From Rhodococcus wratislaviensis (GTDB lineage: Bacteria; Actinomycetota; Actinomycetes; Mycobacteriales; Mycobacteriaceae), in contig NZ_UAUI01000027.1 in assembly GCF_900455735.1 (NCBI RefSeq), forward strand, positions 1 to 64,000: 64,000 bases of DNA, read 5' to 3'. The number at the start of each line of letters is the position of its first letter. The first letter of the stretch is position 1. The translations under genes and the position numbers were made by a program. Of the stretch, positions 54,763-64,000 are shown one piece after another. Below the pieces are notes generated by a model. That model made no database searches and was not told where the DNA came from. It worked only from the letters and a program-made list of their open reading frames with translations.

Positions 54763-56127
54763 GTGCTGCATCGCACCAAGCCCGGACGCTCGCTGAAGTG
54801 GGGACTGATCGGTGCGGCCACCGTCCTCACCGTTCCTCTGCTGGCTGCGTGCGGGTCGTCCGAAGAGGGCATCGTCCTCAGCTTCTACACGGCTGCCGAC
54901 GGCGCCGAACAATATGCGGAGGCCGCGGCCAACTGCACGGCCGCGGCCGGCGGCCGGTACACCGTGGAGCAACGCACGCTGCCGAAGGGCGCGGACGATC
55001 AGCGGCTCCAGCTGGCCCGCCGGCTCACCGGAAACGACACGTCGCTCGACATCATGACACTCGACGTGGTGTGGACCGCCGAGTTCGCCGAGGCCGGCTG
55101 GGCGGTGCCGCTTCCACCCGGCATCGCGGCGGAGGTCAGCGAGGGCACGCTCGAAGGCCCCCTCGAATCCGCGAAGTGGCAGGACCAGTTGTACGCCGCG
55201 CCGCTGAACACCAACACCCAGTTGCTCTGGTACCGCAAGGACCTCATGCCGGACGGGCAGCCGCCGCAGACGTGGGATCAGATGATAGACATCGCGGAGG
55301 GCCTCGCGGCGGAGGGCCGGCCCAGTTGGATCGGGGTGCAGGGCAAGCAGTACGAGGGCCTGATGGTGTGGTTCAACACCCTGCTCGCGAGCGCGGGCGG
55401 GTCCGTCGTCGCCGAGGACGGGACCACGGTGACGGTTGCCGACGGCGACGCCGCGCTGAAGGCGCTCGAGGTCATGAAGCGGGTGGCCACCGCGGAGGGT
55501 GCCGACCCGTCGGTTTCCCAGGGCGACGAGGCGTCGTCCCGGCTGGGGATGGAGAGCGGAAAGGCTGCGTTCGAGGTCAATTGGCCGTTCGTGCTGCCGG
55601 GCATGATCGAGAACGCGGAGAAGGGGGACCTGCCGTTCATCGACGAGAAGGGCAACCCGACGTCCGTGGACACGGGCAACACGGTGCTCACCGTCGACGG
55701 TCAGCAGAACTTCCTCCCGGCGCCGTACCCGTCGGTGATCCCCGGGCGACCGGCCGAGGTGACGATCGGCGGGTTCAACATCGCGGTCGCGAAGACCAGT
55801 CAGCACCCGGACCTGGCGTTCGAGGCGGTGTCGTGCCTGCGGAACGAGGAGAACCAGCGCAACAACGCTGTCAACGGTGGTGTGCCGCCGACGTTGGCGA
55901 GCCTGTACGACGACCCGGCGTTCCAGGAGGCGTACCCCGCGTGGCGTGAGGTGCGGGAGAGTCTCGAGACGGCCTCCGTCCGCCCGGTGTCACCGGCGTA
56001 CCAGAGCATTTCGACCCTGATCACCGACACGCTGAATCCGGTCGGTGACATCGACCCGCCGCGCACCGTCGACGAACTCGCCGAACAGGTACGCAAGGCG
56101 GTCAACTCGGAAGGGCTGATCCCGTGA
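54763..56127 (+). CDS. lpqY: Trehalose-binding lipoprotein LpqY
   Basis: 454 residues, from GTG 54763 with GAGGAGG a few bases upstream. A signal peptide ends in the lipobox LLAACGS, so the Cys is lipidated. The rest is a family 1 solute-binding protein (TAEFAEAGWAVPLPPGI, then NTQLLWYRKDLMPDGQPPQT). With SugABC it recovers trehalose released in mycolic acid transfer. The stop overlaps sugA by four bases; order and context match Rv1235-Rv1238. Confidence 0.92.
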   Translation: MLHRTKPGRSLKWGLIGAATVLTVPLLAACGSSEEGIVLSFYTAADGAEQYAEAAANCTAAAGGRYTVEQRTLPKGADDQRLQLARRLTGNDTSLDIMTLDVVWTAEFAEAGWAVPLPPGIAAEVSEGTLEGPLESAKWQDQLYAAPLNTNTQLLWYRKDLMPDGQPPQTWDQMIDIAEGLAAEGRPSWIGVQGKQYEGLMVWFNTLLASAGGSVVAEDGTTVTVADGDAALKALEVMKRVATAEGADPSVSQGDEASSRLGMESGKAAFEVNWPFVLPGMIENAEKGDLPFIDEKGNPTSVDTGNTVLTVDGQQNFLPAPYPSVIPGRPAEVTIGGFNIAVAKTSQHPDLAFEAVSCLRNEENQRNNAVNGGVPPTLASLYDDPAFQEAYPAWREVRESLETASVRPVSPAYQSISTLITDTLNPVGDIDPPRTVDELAEQVRKAVNSEGLIP

Positions 56128-57071
56128 CGAGCGAAACCGTGCAGGCGGACCGCGCCGAAGAGCCGAAAGTCGCGTCGAAGAAGCAGATCTCGGAGGGGAA
56201 GAAGGCCGAACGCCGGCTGGGTTTGTGGTTGGTGGCTCCCGCCGCGATCCTCATGGTCGCGGTCACGGCCTACCCCGTCGTCTACGCGGTGTGGCTGAGC
56301 CTGCAGCGTTACGACCTCCGCTTCCCCGACGACCGCAAATTCGTGGGCCTCGCGAACTACGTGTCGGTGTTGTCGGACGCGTACTGGTGGCAGGCCTTCG
56401 CGGTGACGGTGGGCATCACGGTCGTGTCGGTGGTCATCGAGTTCGTCCTGGGCCTGATCCTGGCGCTCGTGATGCACCGGACGCTGGTCGGGAAGGGCAT
56501 CGTGCGGACGGTGGTGCTGATCCCGTACGGCATCGTCACCGTGGCCGCCGCGTACAGCTGGTACTACGCGTGGACCCCGGGCACCGGGTATCTCGCCAAC
56601 CTGCTGCCCGACGGCAGCGCCCCGCTGACGCAGCAGATTCCGTCGCTGGCGATCATCGTGCTCGCCGAGGTGTGGAAGACGACGCCGTTCATGGCGCTGC
56701 TGCTGCTCGCCGGGCTGGCCCTCGTCCCCGACGACCTCCTCAAGGCCGCGCAGGTCGACGGCGCCGGGGCGTGGACGCGGCTGGTGCGGATCATCCTGCC
56801 GCTGATGAAACCCGCGATCCTCGTGGCGCTGCTGTTCCGCACCCTCGACGCGTTCCGGATCTTCGACAACATCTACGTCCTCACCAAGGGCGCCAACGAC
56901 ACCGGATCGCTGTCGATCCTCGGCTACGACAACCTGTTCAAGGCGTTCAACCTCGGTATCGGCTCGGCGATCAGCGTCCTGATCTTCCTCTGCGTCGCAC
57001 TGCTCGCGTTCGTGTTCATCAAGCTGTTCGGCGCCTCGGCTCCCGGGTCCGACACGGAAGGAAACCGATAG
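56124..57071 (+). CDS. sugA: Trehalose ABC importer permease SugA
   Basis: 315 residues with six membrane segments after a charged N-terminus of about 30. The EAA loop reads LLKAAQVDGAGAWTRLVRII, the MalF/UgpA type. It is translationally coupled to lpqY and lies 2 bases before sugB. Confidence 0.92.
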   Translation: MTSETVQADRAEEPKVASKKQISEGKKAERRLGLWLVAPAAILMVAVTAYPVVYAVWLSLQRYDLRFPDDRKFVGLANYVSVLSDAYWWQAFAVTVGITVVSVVIEFVLGLILALVMHRTLVGKGIVRTVVLIPYGIVTVAAAYSWYYAWTPGTGYLANLLPDGSAPLTQQIPSLAIIVLAEVWKTTPFMALLLLAGLALVPDDLLKAAQVDGAGAWTRLVRIILPLMKPAILVALLFRTLDAFRIFDNIYVLTKGANDTGSLSILGYDNLFKAFNLGIGSAISVLIFLCVALLAFVFIKLFGASAPGSDTEGNR

Positions 57072-57073
57072 CC

Positions 57074-57910
57074 ATGGCCGTCGTCGACACACCTCGCCGC
57101 AAGATCAGCTGGTCCGTGGTCAATCTGCTCGTCCTGCTCTACGCACTGGTCCCGGTGCTGTGGATCGCCAGCCTGTCGTTCAAACCCGCGGGAACGATCA
57201 AGGACGGCAAGTTCATTCCGCAGAAGTGGACACTCGACAACTACCGCGGGATCTTCCAGACCAACGCGTTCACCAGTGCGCTGATCAACTCGATCGGCAT
57301 CGGGCTCATCTCCACGGTGATCGCCGTCGTCATCGGCACCATGGCCGCCTACGCCATTGCCCGGCTGGATTTCCCGGGCAAGAAGCTGCTGGTCGGTGTG
57401 GCTCTGCTGATCGCCATGTTCCCCCAGATCTCCCTCGTGAGCCCGCTGTTCGACATCGAGCGCAGACTCGGGTTGTTCGACACCTGGGCGGGTCTGATCC
57501 TCCCGTACATCACGTTCGCGCTCCCGCTGGCCATCTACACGTTGTCCGCCTTCTTCAAGGAGATCCCTTGGGAGCTGGAGAAGGCGGCCAAGATGGACGG
57601 TGCCACACCGGCTCAGGCGTTCCGGAAGGTCGTGGCACCGCTGGCGGCGCCGGGCATCGTCACCGCCGCGATCCTGGTCTTCATCTTCTGCTGGAACGAC
57701 CTGTTGTTCGCGATCTCGCTGACGTCGACGGAACGGTCCATCACCGCGCCTGCCGCGATCGCGAACTTCACCGGCGCCTCCCAGTTCGAGGAGCCGACGG
57801 GCTCGATCGCCGCGGCCGCAATGGTGATCACGATCCCGATCATCATCTTCGTGCTGTTCTTCCAACGACGCATCGTGGCCGGTCTGACCTCCGGCGCAGT
57901 GAAGGGCTGA
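57074..57910 (+). CDS. sugB: Trehalose ABC importer permease SugB
   Basis: 278 residues, six membrane segments, MalG/UgpE-type. The EAA loop reads ELEKAAKMDGATPAQAFRKV. ATG 57074 follows the sugA stop immediately. Confidence 0.92.
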   Translation: MAVVDTPRRKISWSVVNLLVLLYALVPVLWIASLSFKPAGTIKDGKFIPQKWTLDNYRGIFQTNAFTSALINSIGIGLISTVIAVVIGTMAAYAIARLDFPGKKLLVGVALLIAMFPQISLVSPLFDIERRLGLFDTWAGLILPYITFALPLAIYTLSAFFKEIPWELEKAAKMDGATPAQAFRKVVAPLAAPGIVTAAILVFIFCWNDLLFAISLTSTERSITAPAAIANFTGASQFEEPTGSIAAAAMVITIPIIIFVLFFQRRIVAGLTSGAVKG

Positions 57911-57947
57911 GACCTGCTTGCAGGGTCGAAACTATGAAGGAGTTTCT

Positions 57948-59117
57948 GTGGCCGAAATCGTGCTCGACAAGGTGACGAAGCTGTACCCGGACGGCGCCAG
58001 GGCGGTGAGCGACGTCGACATCACGATCGCCGACGGCGAATTCATCATTCTGGTCGGACCGTCCGGTTGCGGGAAGTCGACCACTCTCAACATGATCGCC
58101 GGGCTGGAGGACATCTCCTCGGGTGAACTGCGCATCGCGGGGGAGCGGGTCAACGAGAAGGCGCCGAAGGACCGCGACATCGCGATGGTGTTCCAGTCGT
58201 ACGCGCTGTACCCGCACATGACGGTGCGGCAGAACATCGCATTCCCGCTCACCCTGGCGAAGATGTCGAAGTCGGACATCGCGGCGAAGGTGGACAACGC
58301 CGCCAAGATCCTCGACCTCACCCAGCACCTCGATCGCAAACCGGCCAATCTGTCGGGCGGACAGCGGCAGCGGGTCGCGATGGGCCGGGCGATCGTCCGC
58401 AGCCCCAAGGCGTTCCTGATGGACGAGCCGCTGTCGAACCTCGACGCCAAACTCCGTGTCCAGATGCGCACCGAGATCGCCCGGCTGCAACAGCGGCTCG
58501 GCACCACCACGGTGTACGTCACGCACGACCAGACCGAGGCGATGACCCTCGGCGATCGGGTGGTGGTGCTGCGGGGCGGCGTGGTCCAGCAGATCGGGGC
58601 GCCGCAGGATCTGTACGACCACCCGAACAACCTGTTCGTCGCGGGTTTCATCGGCTCGCCGTCGATGAACTTCTTCCCGGGGCAGCTGACCGCCGACGGG
58701 GTGTCGACGCCGCTCGGCGAGTTCATGCTGCCCCCGGAGACGCGCGACAGGATCGGGTCGTCGAACACGGCGAAGGACGTCGTCGTCGGGATCCGTCCCG
58801 AGCACTTCGAGGACGTGGGGCTCGTCGACGAGGGGCAGAGGGCGGCCGGTGCCACGTTCACGGCCAACGTCGAGGTGCTCGAGTCGATGGGTTCGGACAA
58901 GTACGCCTATTTCACGGCCGAGGGACCGCAGGTGACTTCCCGGGAACTCGAGGAGCTCGCCGCCGACTCGGGGACCGCGGTCGCGGGCGGCGGGCAGCTG
59001 GTCGCCCGGTTGTCGACCGAATCGTCCGCGGCGCACGGCAGGCCGGTGGAACTGTGGTTCGACCGGGCGAAGATCGCCCTGTTCGATCAGGACTCGGGAG
59101 CCAACCTCACCCTCTGA
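57948..59117 (+). CDS. sugC: Trehalose ABC importer ATPase SugC
   Basis: 389 residues, MalK/UgpC-like. The Walker A is GPSGCGKST, with Q-loop MVFQSYALYPHM, signature LSGGQRQR, MDEPLSNLDAKLR and a C-terminal regulatory OB domain (about 240-389). GTG 57948 is chosen because GAAGGA lies about 7 bases upstream. The 3' end overlaps the convergent MFS gene by 31 bases. Confidence 0.92.
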   Translation: MAEIVLDKVTKLYPDGARAVSDVDITIADGEFIILVGPSGCGKSTTLNMIAGLEDISSGELRIAGERVNEKAPKDRDIAMVFQSYALYPHMTVRQNIAFPLTLAKMSKSDIAAKVDNAAKILDLTQHLDRKPANLSGGQRQRVAMGRAIVRSPKAFLMDEPLSNLDAKLRVQMRTEIARLQQRLGTTTVYVTHDQTEAMTLGDRVVVLRGGVVQQIGAPQDLYDHPNNLFVAGFIGSPSMNFFPGQLTADGVSTPLGEFMLPPETRDRIGSSNTAKDVVVGIRPEHFEDVGLVDEGQRAAGATFTANVEVLESMGSDKYAYFTAEGPQVTSRELEELAADSGTAVAGGGQLVARLSTESSAAHGRPVELWFDRAKIALFDQDSGANLTL

Positions 59118-60622
59118 TCGGAGCGCTCACCCGAACCACTGGTGTTCGCTCCGCCGAGGCCACCGACCGTGCCCCACTCGGCCGCGAGGGCGGTCGCGTG
59201 GACCTCGTCCTCCTCCTCGTCGGACGGGGTGCGGGTGGTGCGCGTGATCCCGAAGAACGGCAGCAGCCCGGCGAGGGCGGCCGCGGTCGCGCCGACGGCG
59301 AACGCGATCACGTACGCCGATTCGGTCGGGACGTCCGTTCCGTCGATCGTGATGCCGGCGAGCAGGGTGGCGAGCAGCGCACTGGCGAACGAACTGCCCA
59401 CGGACCGGGCGATGGAGTTGATGCTGTTCGCGACGCCGGTCTCGTCCTGCCGGACCTCGGCCACGAGCAGCGACGGCAGCGACGCGTAGGCGAGGCTGAT
59501 GTACGTGTTGACCAGCAGGATGGCCGCGATCACCTCCCACGTGCGGTCGTGGGCGAAGACGAACACGACGAAACCGCTGACGCCGACGACGCTCGCGGCG
59601 ATGAGGACGGCACGGGAACCGAAGCGGTGGATCAGTTTTCCGCTCAGGATCGACGCGAGGACGCCGCTGATCGCGCCCGGCAGCAGGTACACGGTGCTGG
59701 CCTCGAGGACGGTGGCCCCGAAGCCGTATCCGGCCACCGCGCGCGGTGTCTGGACGAAGTACGAGCTGCCCAGGAACATCACGAACATCGACATGCCGAC
59801 CACGAGCGCGGACAGGTGGGTGACCAGGACGGGTGGGTTGGTCAGCAGCCGGGGCGCGACGAGCGGGTCGGTGATCCGGCGTTCGTAGAGGAACCAGCCG
59901 ATCAGGACCAGGACTCCGGCGATGCCGCTGACGATGGTGACGGGAGACGTCCAGCCCCAGGTGCCGCCCTCGGCGAGCGGCAGCAGGACCAGGACCAGGC
60001 CGGCGGCGAGACCGGCCGCACCGACCCAGTCGATGGAACCCGTTCCGGCGCGCGGGCGGCGGGGGATGGCGATCCAGGCGAGGACGAGTCCGGCGGCGGT
60101 GATCGCCGACGACAGCCAGAAGATGCGGTGGAAGTCGGCGCCACCGGAGACCAGCACACCGGTGAGGACGATGCCGAAACATCCGCCGAATCCGAGGGTG
60201 CCGGAGAAGATCCCCATCGCCCCGGTCAGCTCCTCGGCGGGAAGCTCATCACGCAGGACCGCGATGCCGATGGGGAACAGCGCGAACGACACGCCCTGGA
60301 GCACGCGGGCGAAGATCAGCACCCCCACGGATGTCGACAGCGCACCGATCAGGGAGCCGAGCAGCACGACCACGAGCACCCCGAGCAGGACGGGTCGTTT
60401 GCCGCGGAGATCGGCGAGGCGGCCGAGGACGGGTGTCGCGGTGGCGGCCGCGAGGAGGTTCGCGGTGAGGAGCCAGCCGACGGCGGTGGGGCCGACGTCG
60501 AGTTGCGCACCGATGGTCCCGACGATCGGCACCACCAACGTCTGCAGAACGGCGACAATCATCACGACGAAGCACATGACGGGCAGGAGAGCCCTGGCTG
60601 CGGTTGTCGATCCGGCGGCCAT
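59087..60622 (-). CDS. Major facilitator superfamily exporter (DHA2, 14-TM type)
   Basis: 511 residues with about 14 hydrophobic segments. Motif A appears as GRLADLRGKRPVLL; ARVLQGVSFALFPIG matches motif C/B areas of drug:H+ antiporter 2 proteins. The C-terminal tail of about 50 residues is charged. Probable efflux of drugs or other small molecules; the substrate is unknown. The 76-base gap to the divergent winged-helix gene holds both promoters. Confidence 0.87.
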   Translation of the reverse strand: MAAGSTTAARALLPVMCFVVMIVAVLQTLVVPIVGTIGAQLDVGPTAVGWLLTANLLAAATATPVLGRLADLRGKRPVLLGVLVVVLLGSLIGALSTSVGVLIFARVLQGVSFALFPIGIAVLRDELPAEELTGAMGIFSGTLGFGGCFGIVLTGVLVSGGADFHRIFWLSSAITAAGLVLAWIAIPRRPRAGTGSIDWVGAAGLAAGLVLVLLPLAEGGTWGWTSPVTIVSGIAGVLVLIGWFLYERRITDPLVAPRLLTNPPVLVTHLSALVVGMSMFVMFLGSSYFVQTPRAVAGYGFGATVLEASTVYLLPGAISGVLASILSGKLIHRFGSRAVLIAASVVGVSGFVVFVFAHDRTWEVIAAILLVNTYISLAYASLPSLLVAEVRQDETGVANSINSIARSVGSSFASALLATLLAGITIDGTDVPTESAYVIAFAVGATAAALAGLLPFFGITRTTRTPSDEEEDEVHATALAAEWGTVGGLGGANTSGSGERSDQRVRLAPES

Positions 60623-60698
60623 GGGGGTCCTCCTGTGGGGGTCGGTGAACGAGCGTAATGAAACACGGTACTGGGGCTAACTAACAAAGGGGTTCACG

Positions 60699-61805
60699 GT
60701 GGGGTCTGAACGCATGTCGAATCGAGCGCTGGGCCGGGCGACACTGGCCCGGCAATCGCTGCTGAGCCGTTCGGACACGTCCGCTCTCGACATGATCGAG
60801 CACCTCTGCGGACTGCAGGCCCAGGCGCCCGCCCCGCCGTACTTCGCACTGTGGGCGCGGTTGACACGATTCCGCGCCGAGTCGCTGTCGGATCTCATCG
60901 AGAACCGCGCGGTGGTGCGGATCGTCGCGATGCGCGGGACGGTCTTCGCCCTGTCCGCCTCGGACGCACTTTCGTTCCGACCGCTCACACAACCGCTGCT
61001 CGACCGCGACCTCCACACCAACACGCAGTACCGGTCGAGCCTCGACGGGATCGACCTGGGCGCCCTCGCCGCCGCGGGACGCGAACTGGTGCGCGACGAG
61101 GCCCGCACCCAATCGCAGATGCGGCCCCTGCTCGAGGAGCGGTTCCCCGGCCGCGACGGGGCCGCCCTCGCCCACGGGGTGCGGGGACTGGTCCCGATGG
61201 TCCAGGTTCCGCCGCGCGGGCTCTGGGGCAGGTCGGGGCAACCGGCGCTGTCGACGCTGGAGTCGTGGGTGGGCCGTCCACTGTCCGCCGCGCCGTCCAT
61301 CGACACGATGCTGTTGCGCTACCTCGCCGCGTTCGGCCCGGCGAGTGCGCGGGACGCCCAGGCCTGGTCGGGGTTGACCCGGCTCGGTGAGGTCCTGGAC
61401 CGGTTGCGGCCGGAACTCCGGGTGTTCGCGGGGGAATCGGGGCCGGAACTTTTCGACCTTCCCGACGCACCCCGGCCGGACCCGGGCACCCCCGCCCCCG
61501 TCCGCATCCTCGCTCCGTTCGACAACGTGCTGCTCTCGCACGCGGACCGCGGACGCCTCCTCGACGACGACGTGCGGAAGAAAATCTTCACCCAGAACGG
61601 CATCATCAAACCGGCTGTCCTGGTGAACGGCAGGGTCGCGGCGTTCACCACGACGGTGGTCGAGAAGTCCCGTGCGGTACTCGACGTGGAACCGTTGGCG
61701 AACATCGCGAAAACGCACCGCACCGCGATCGAGGCGGAGGGCAGGCGACTGCTGAAGTTCGCGCACCCCGACGCGCCCGAGCGTGTCGTGCGGTTCACGG
61801 GCTAG
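60699..61805 (+). CDS. Winged-helix DNA-binding protein (HTH_42 / YcaQ-like)
   Basis: 368 residues from GTG 60699, or 363 from ATG 60714. It starts with the motif CGLQAQAPAPPYFALWARL and continues RIVAMRGTVFALSASDA. PFDNVLLSHADRGRLL and KIFTQNGIIKPAVLVNGRVA are typical of the actinobacterial HTH_42 family. Relatives include YcaQ-type interstrand crosslink glycosylases, so a DNA-repair role is as likely as regulation. It is divergent from the MFS gene. Confidence 0.82.
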   Translation: MGSERMSNRALGRATLARQSLLSRSDTSALDMIEHLCGLQAQAPAPPYFALWARLTRFRAESLSDLIENRAVVRIVAMRGTVFALSASDALSFRPLTQPLLDRDLHTNTQYRSSLDGIDLGALAAAGRELVRDEARTQSQMRPLLEERFPGRDGAALAHGVRGLVPMVQVPPRGLWGRSGQPALSTLESWVGRPLSAAPSIDTMLLRYLAAFGPASARDAQAWSGLTRLGEVLDRLRPELRVFAGESGPELFDLPDAPRPDPGTPAPVRILAPFDNVLLSHADRGRLLDDDVRKKIFTQNGIIKPAVLVNGRVAAFTTTVVEKSRAVLDVEPLANIAKTHRTAIEAEGRRLLKFAHPDAPERVVRFTG

Positions 61806-62661
61806 CCGGTTTGTGCCTGCGCGGTGCGAGGTGACTGAGCTCGGCGATGATCTCGTCGTTCCAGACATGCTGGCGCACAAGGCGGTACCGCTCGCGTGCC
61901 ACCCACAGGTACGCCTCGGCGTCGGTGTGGTCGGGCAGCATCTGCGCGGCCCGCAGCATCCGGACCACCGGCAGGAACTCCTCACCGAACCAGCGCCGGG
62001 CCACCGTCTCACGGCTGAGGAATTCGCCCACCTCCTGCATGAGCCGGAATCCCCATGCCTCGACACTCTGGCTGATCTCGGCGTACTCCCAGGGATCGGT
62101 GACCACCACGGCCGCCCGCTGGGGACCGCTCAACGGCACCCGCGTGAGGAACAGTCGGCGGTGGTCCTTGATGACCAGGTCGCCGCGCTGCGCGATCCCG
62201 TCGGGGGAGATCTTGGTCTGGATCTCGGTGACGTAGGCGTCGATCGTGCTCCAGTGCATCGCGTACGCGATGGAGACGCGGTGGTGGCCGTCGCTGACGA
62301 AGTGCATGGACCCGATCCGATACACCTGGATCGGCGGCACCGACTCGCCCCGGCGCTGCGCGGCCGCCAGCCGTTGCCAGCGCTCGCGCACACGGGTGGA
62401 CGTGGGCCGGAAGAACCGGTCGAAGTCGCGGGTCCGGTCGACGCTTCCGACGATGGAGTTGACCGGGATCACCTGCAGTCCGAGCGATCGTTCCCCGACC
62501 CGTCCGACGGCAGCGACCACCTCGTCGAACGGCAGGATCTCGTTGACGTCGTCCGGCTCGCGGCGCAGCCAGCTGACCAGCCGCGACAACTCGGCGCGGC
62601 GACGCTGGCGGGAGAAATCGTTCTCCGCGTCGGCGGCGGGGAACCCGGTGTCACGTGCCAT
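61795..62661 (-). CDS. ParB/sulfiredoxin-fold protein
   Basis: 288 residues. The ParB-like core reads PPIQVYRIGSMHFVSDGHHR followed by VSIAYAMH. Upstream VIPVNSIVGSVDRTRDFDRF defines the domain start. The usual ParB helix-turn-helix is not evident, so this is not the chromosome-segregation ParB. It may be a nucleotide-using or DNA-linked enzyme. It overlaps the metallophosphoesterase gene by 11 bases and the convergent winged-helix gene by 11, which suggests a functional pair with the phosphoesterase. Confidence 0.75.
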   Translation of the reverse strand: MARDTGFPAADAENDFSRQRRRAELSRLVSWLRREPDDVNEILPFDEVVAAVGRVGERSLGLQVIPVNSIVGSVDRTRDFDRFFRPTSTRVRERWQRLAAAQRRGESVPPIQVYRIGSMHFVSDGHHRVSIAYAMHWSTIDAYVTEIQTKISPDGIAQRGDLVIKDHRRLFLTRVPLSGPQRAAVVVTDPWEYAEISQSVEAWGFRLMQEVGEFLSRETVARRWFGEEFLPVVRMLRAAQMLPDHTDAEAYLWVARERYRLVRQHVWNDEIIAELSHLAPRRHKPASP

Positions 62662-63346
62662 GCCGGCGCCTGACGATGGTGGGGTCGGCGCCCGGGGCCA
62701 ACTCCATCAGGGTGAATCCCACGGTGTTGATCACCGTCGTCGCGCCGAGCGTGCGGTCCTCGGCGGCCCGGCCGTACGGGTGGACGTGCCCGTGAATCAT
62801 GACGCGGGCCTGCAACCTGCCCGCCAAGGTCTCGAAGCATTCGAAACCCCGGTGCGGCGGATCCTCCTGGTCGCCCACTCCGCGCGGTGGGCTGTGCGTG
62901 AGCAGCACGTCGACGCCGGACACGCCCGAGCGGCGTGCGTGCCACGCACTCGTCAGAGCCAGGTTGCGCGCCCGCCGCCGCTGCTGCCGCTCGGTCCACT
63001 GATTGGGGCCGTCGTTGTAGCGGATCGACCCACCCAGGCCCGCGATGCGCAGGCCCGCGATCCGCACGATCCGGCCGTCCGCGTTGACCGCGCCGCAGGG
63101 TCCCGGCCACGCCGAGGGCAGACCCGCCCGCATCCATCCGACACGTCCCGCGGAGTAGCCGGACAGATCGGCGTCGTGGTTGCCCGGCACGAAGACACAC
63201 GGCGCGTCGAGCGCGTCGATCAGGTATTCCAGGTAGTCGAACGGGAGATCGCCCGCACCGAGGATCAGGTCGACGTCCATGGCACGCACCTGCGAACTCC
63301 ACAGCGACTCGATCGTCTCGTCGGACACTGCGAGTACCGAGACCAT
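62651..63346 (-). CDS. Calcineurin-like metallophosphoesterase
   Basis: 231 residues. Metal ligands are visible in LGAGDLPFDYLEYL, VFVPGNHDADL (GNHD), LLTHSPPRG and MIHGHVHPYG (GHxH). The usual first DxH motif is altered: the N-terminus reads VLAVSDETIESLW, giving Asp-Glu instead of Asp-x-His, which may change metal binding or substrate choice. It is translationally coupled to the ParB-fold gene. Confidence 0.85.
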   Translation of the reverse strand: MVSVLAVSDETIESLWSSQVRAMDVDLILGAGDLPFDYLEYLIDALDAPCVFVPGNHDADLSGYSAGRVGWMRAGLPSAWPGPCGAVNADGRIVRIAGLRIAGLGGSIRYNDGPNQWTERQQRRRARNLALTSAWHARRSGVSGVDVLLTHSPPRGVGDQEDPPHRGFECFETLAGRLQARVMIHGHVHPYGRAAEDRTLGATTVINTVGFTLMELAPGADPTIVRRRHGT

Positions 63347-63411
63347 GCTCCGACGCTACCGGCTCGCGAGGCCGGAGGACGGGTGAGCGGCTTCGGTGGT
63401 TTGATTGCGGG

Positions 63412-63999
63412 GTGACTGACAGCGTTGTGGCCTCCGTTCGCGCGCACCTGCTGGGGCAGATCGGGGGACCGGAGCCGACCGCCGCATCGGTGACGTTCCT
63501 GGGCGTCGAGCCGCTGGACGTGCTGCGGTTCGCACCCGACGACGAGGATCTGGTTCGCTACGTGACCCTGGGGTGCTCCCGGCACCCGATGGGCGACCCC
63601 GGCGAACTGGTGGCCGACCCGCTCCGTGGCCCCCGCGCCGAACTGATCCTCACCCTGCGCGGCGGCGCCGGGGTGGCGTCGGGAGTGGCGCGCACACTCG
63701 CGGTCCTGGCGGCGGCGCCGTCGGTGGAAGGGGTGGTTCTCGTCGAGGACGCGCTGCTCGACCTGGGGGAGCCGCTGTGGAAGGACACACCGTTCACCGC
63801 CGTGCTGCTCGGTGAGTCGACCATCCCCGACCTCCCGCTGCCCGAACCCGCGGAGGCCGTGCGGTTCCTCGCGGTCGTGCCGATCACCGGCACCGAGGCG
63901 GCGTGGGTCCGACTGCGCGGCGCAGGCGCACTGCGCGACGCCTGGGCGGAGGCGGGCATCGACGTCCGCGATCCGCACCGCGGTGCCGCGTCCCTCTAG
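63412..63999 (+). CDS. Conserved actinobacterial protein (PPA1309-like)
   Basis: 195 residues, complete to the last bases of the window. It resembles the PPA1309 group, small cytoplasmic proteins near DNA-repair or helicase genes in many actinobacteria. No catalytic motif is seen; VLVEDALLDLGEPLWKDTPF is a recognisable block. Function unknown. GTG 63412 has a TTGATT box five bases earlier and no ribosome binding site. Confidence 0.6.
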   Translation: MTDSVVASVRAHLLGQIGGPEPTAASVTFLGVEPLDVLRFAPDDEDLVRYVTLGCSRHPMGDPGELVADPLRGPRAELILTLRGGAGVASGVARTLAVLAAAPSVEGVVLVEDALLDLGEPLWKDTPFTAVLLGESTIPDLPLPEPAEAVRFLAVVPITGTEAAWVRLRGAGALRDAWAEAGIDVRDPHRGAASL

Positions 64000-64000
64000 A

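Noticed and set aside
1..64000. CRISPR arrays, tRNA and rRNA genes, phage structural genes
   Set aside because: No regularly spaced repeats, cloverleaf-like or rRNA segments, or capsid/tail motifs were recognised.

Overview
The window is high-GC actinobacterial DNA. Its gene content and order point to Rhodococcus, most likely the jostii/opacus/wratislaviensis group. The evidence is a long conserved block from dapD to sugC in almost the same order as Mycobacterium tuberculosis Rv1201c-Rv1238, frequent GTG starts, and several start codons placed 6-7 bases after a TANNNT-like -10 box (leaderless promoters). No rRNA, tRNA or CRISPR array was seen.

Region 1 (1-17465) is the 3' part of a giant non-ribosomal peptide synthetase gene: the end of one condensation domain, five adenylation modules, one epimerase and a terminal thioesterase. 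It carries a 1.6-kb near-identical internal repeat and a mosaic last adenylation domain. Region 2 (17466-19700) is a mobile-element graveyard: a broken tyrosine recombinase, a serine resolvase with about three frameshifts, and beside the resolvase start a cluster of inverted repeats that looks like its res site.

Region 3 (19700-28300) may be the least described system here. A glutamate-type ABC importer (ATPase, binding protein, two permeases) lies before a divergent IclR regulator. After the regulator comes an operon of CaiB-type CoA-transferase, short citrate-synthase-family lyase, cyclase-family hydrolase, internally deleted hotdog protein and RraA-type aldolase. Related operator sequences sit exactly 6 bases upstream of the likely -10 boxes of both the importer and the enzyme operon. 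This suggests one regulon that imports and breaks down a polar or carboxylate compound through CoA thioesters; the substrate is unknown.

Region 4 (28471-59117) is mostly core metabolism and envelope biology. It covers lysine/diaminopimelate synthesis (dapD, dapE), two LOG-family proteins, fadD6, folP2, gpgS, a DivIVA-like protein, tag, a DUF3117 protein and an rRNA methyltransferase. Divergent glgA/glgC supply glycogen and maltosyl-phosphate chemistry. An envelope-stress block follows (sigE, rseA, htrA, tatB) with a candidate ECF promoter before sigE. Then come mrp, two tandem secreted transglycosylases, a DUF1003/MgtE_N-CBS pair, a CitE-like lyase and the trehalose importer lpqY-sugABC.

Region 5 (59087-63999) holds an MFS exporter, a winged-helix HTH_42 protein, a ParB-fold protein overlapping a metallophosphoesterase, and a small protein resembling the PPA1309 group. 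Several transcription units end in long hairpins, two of them with 20-22 bp stems and 2-base CC loops.
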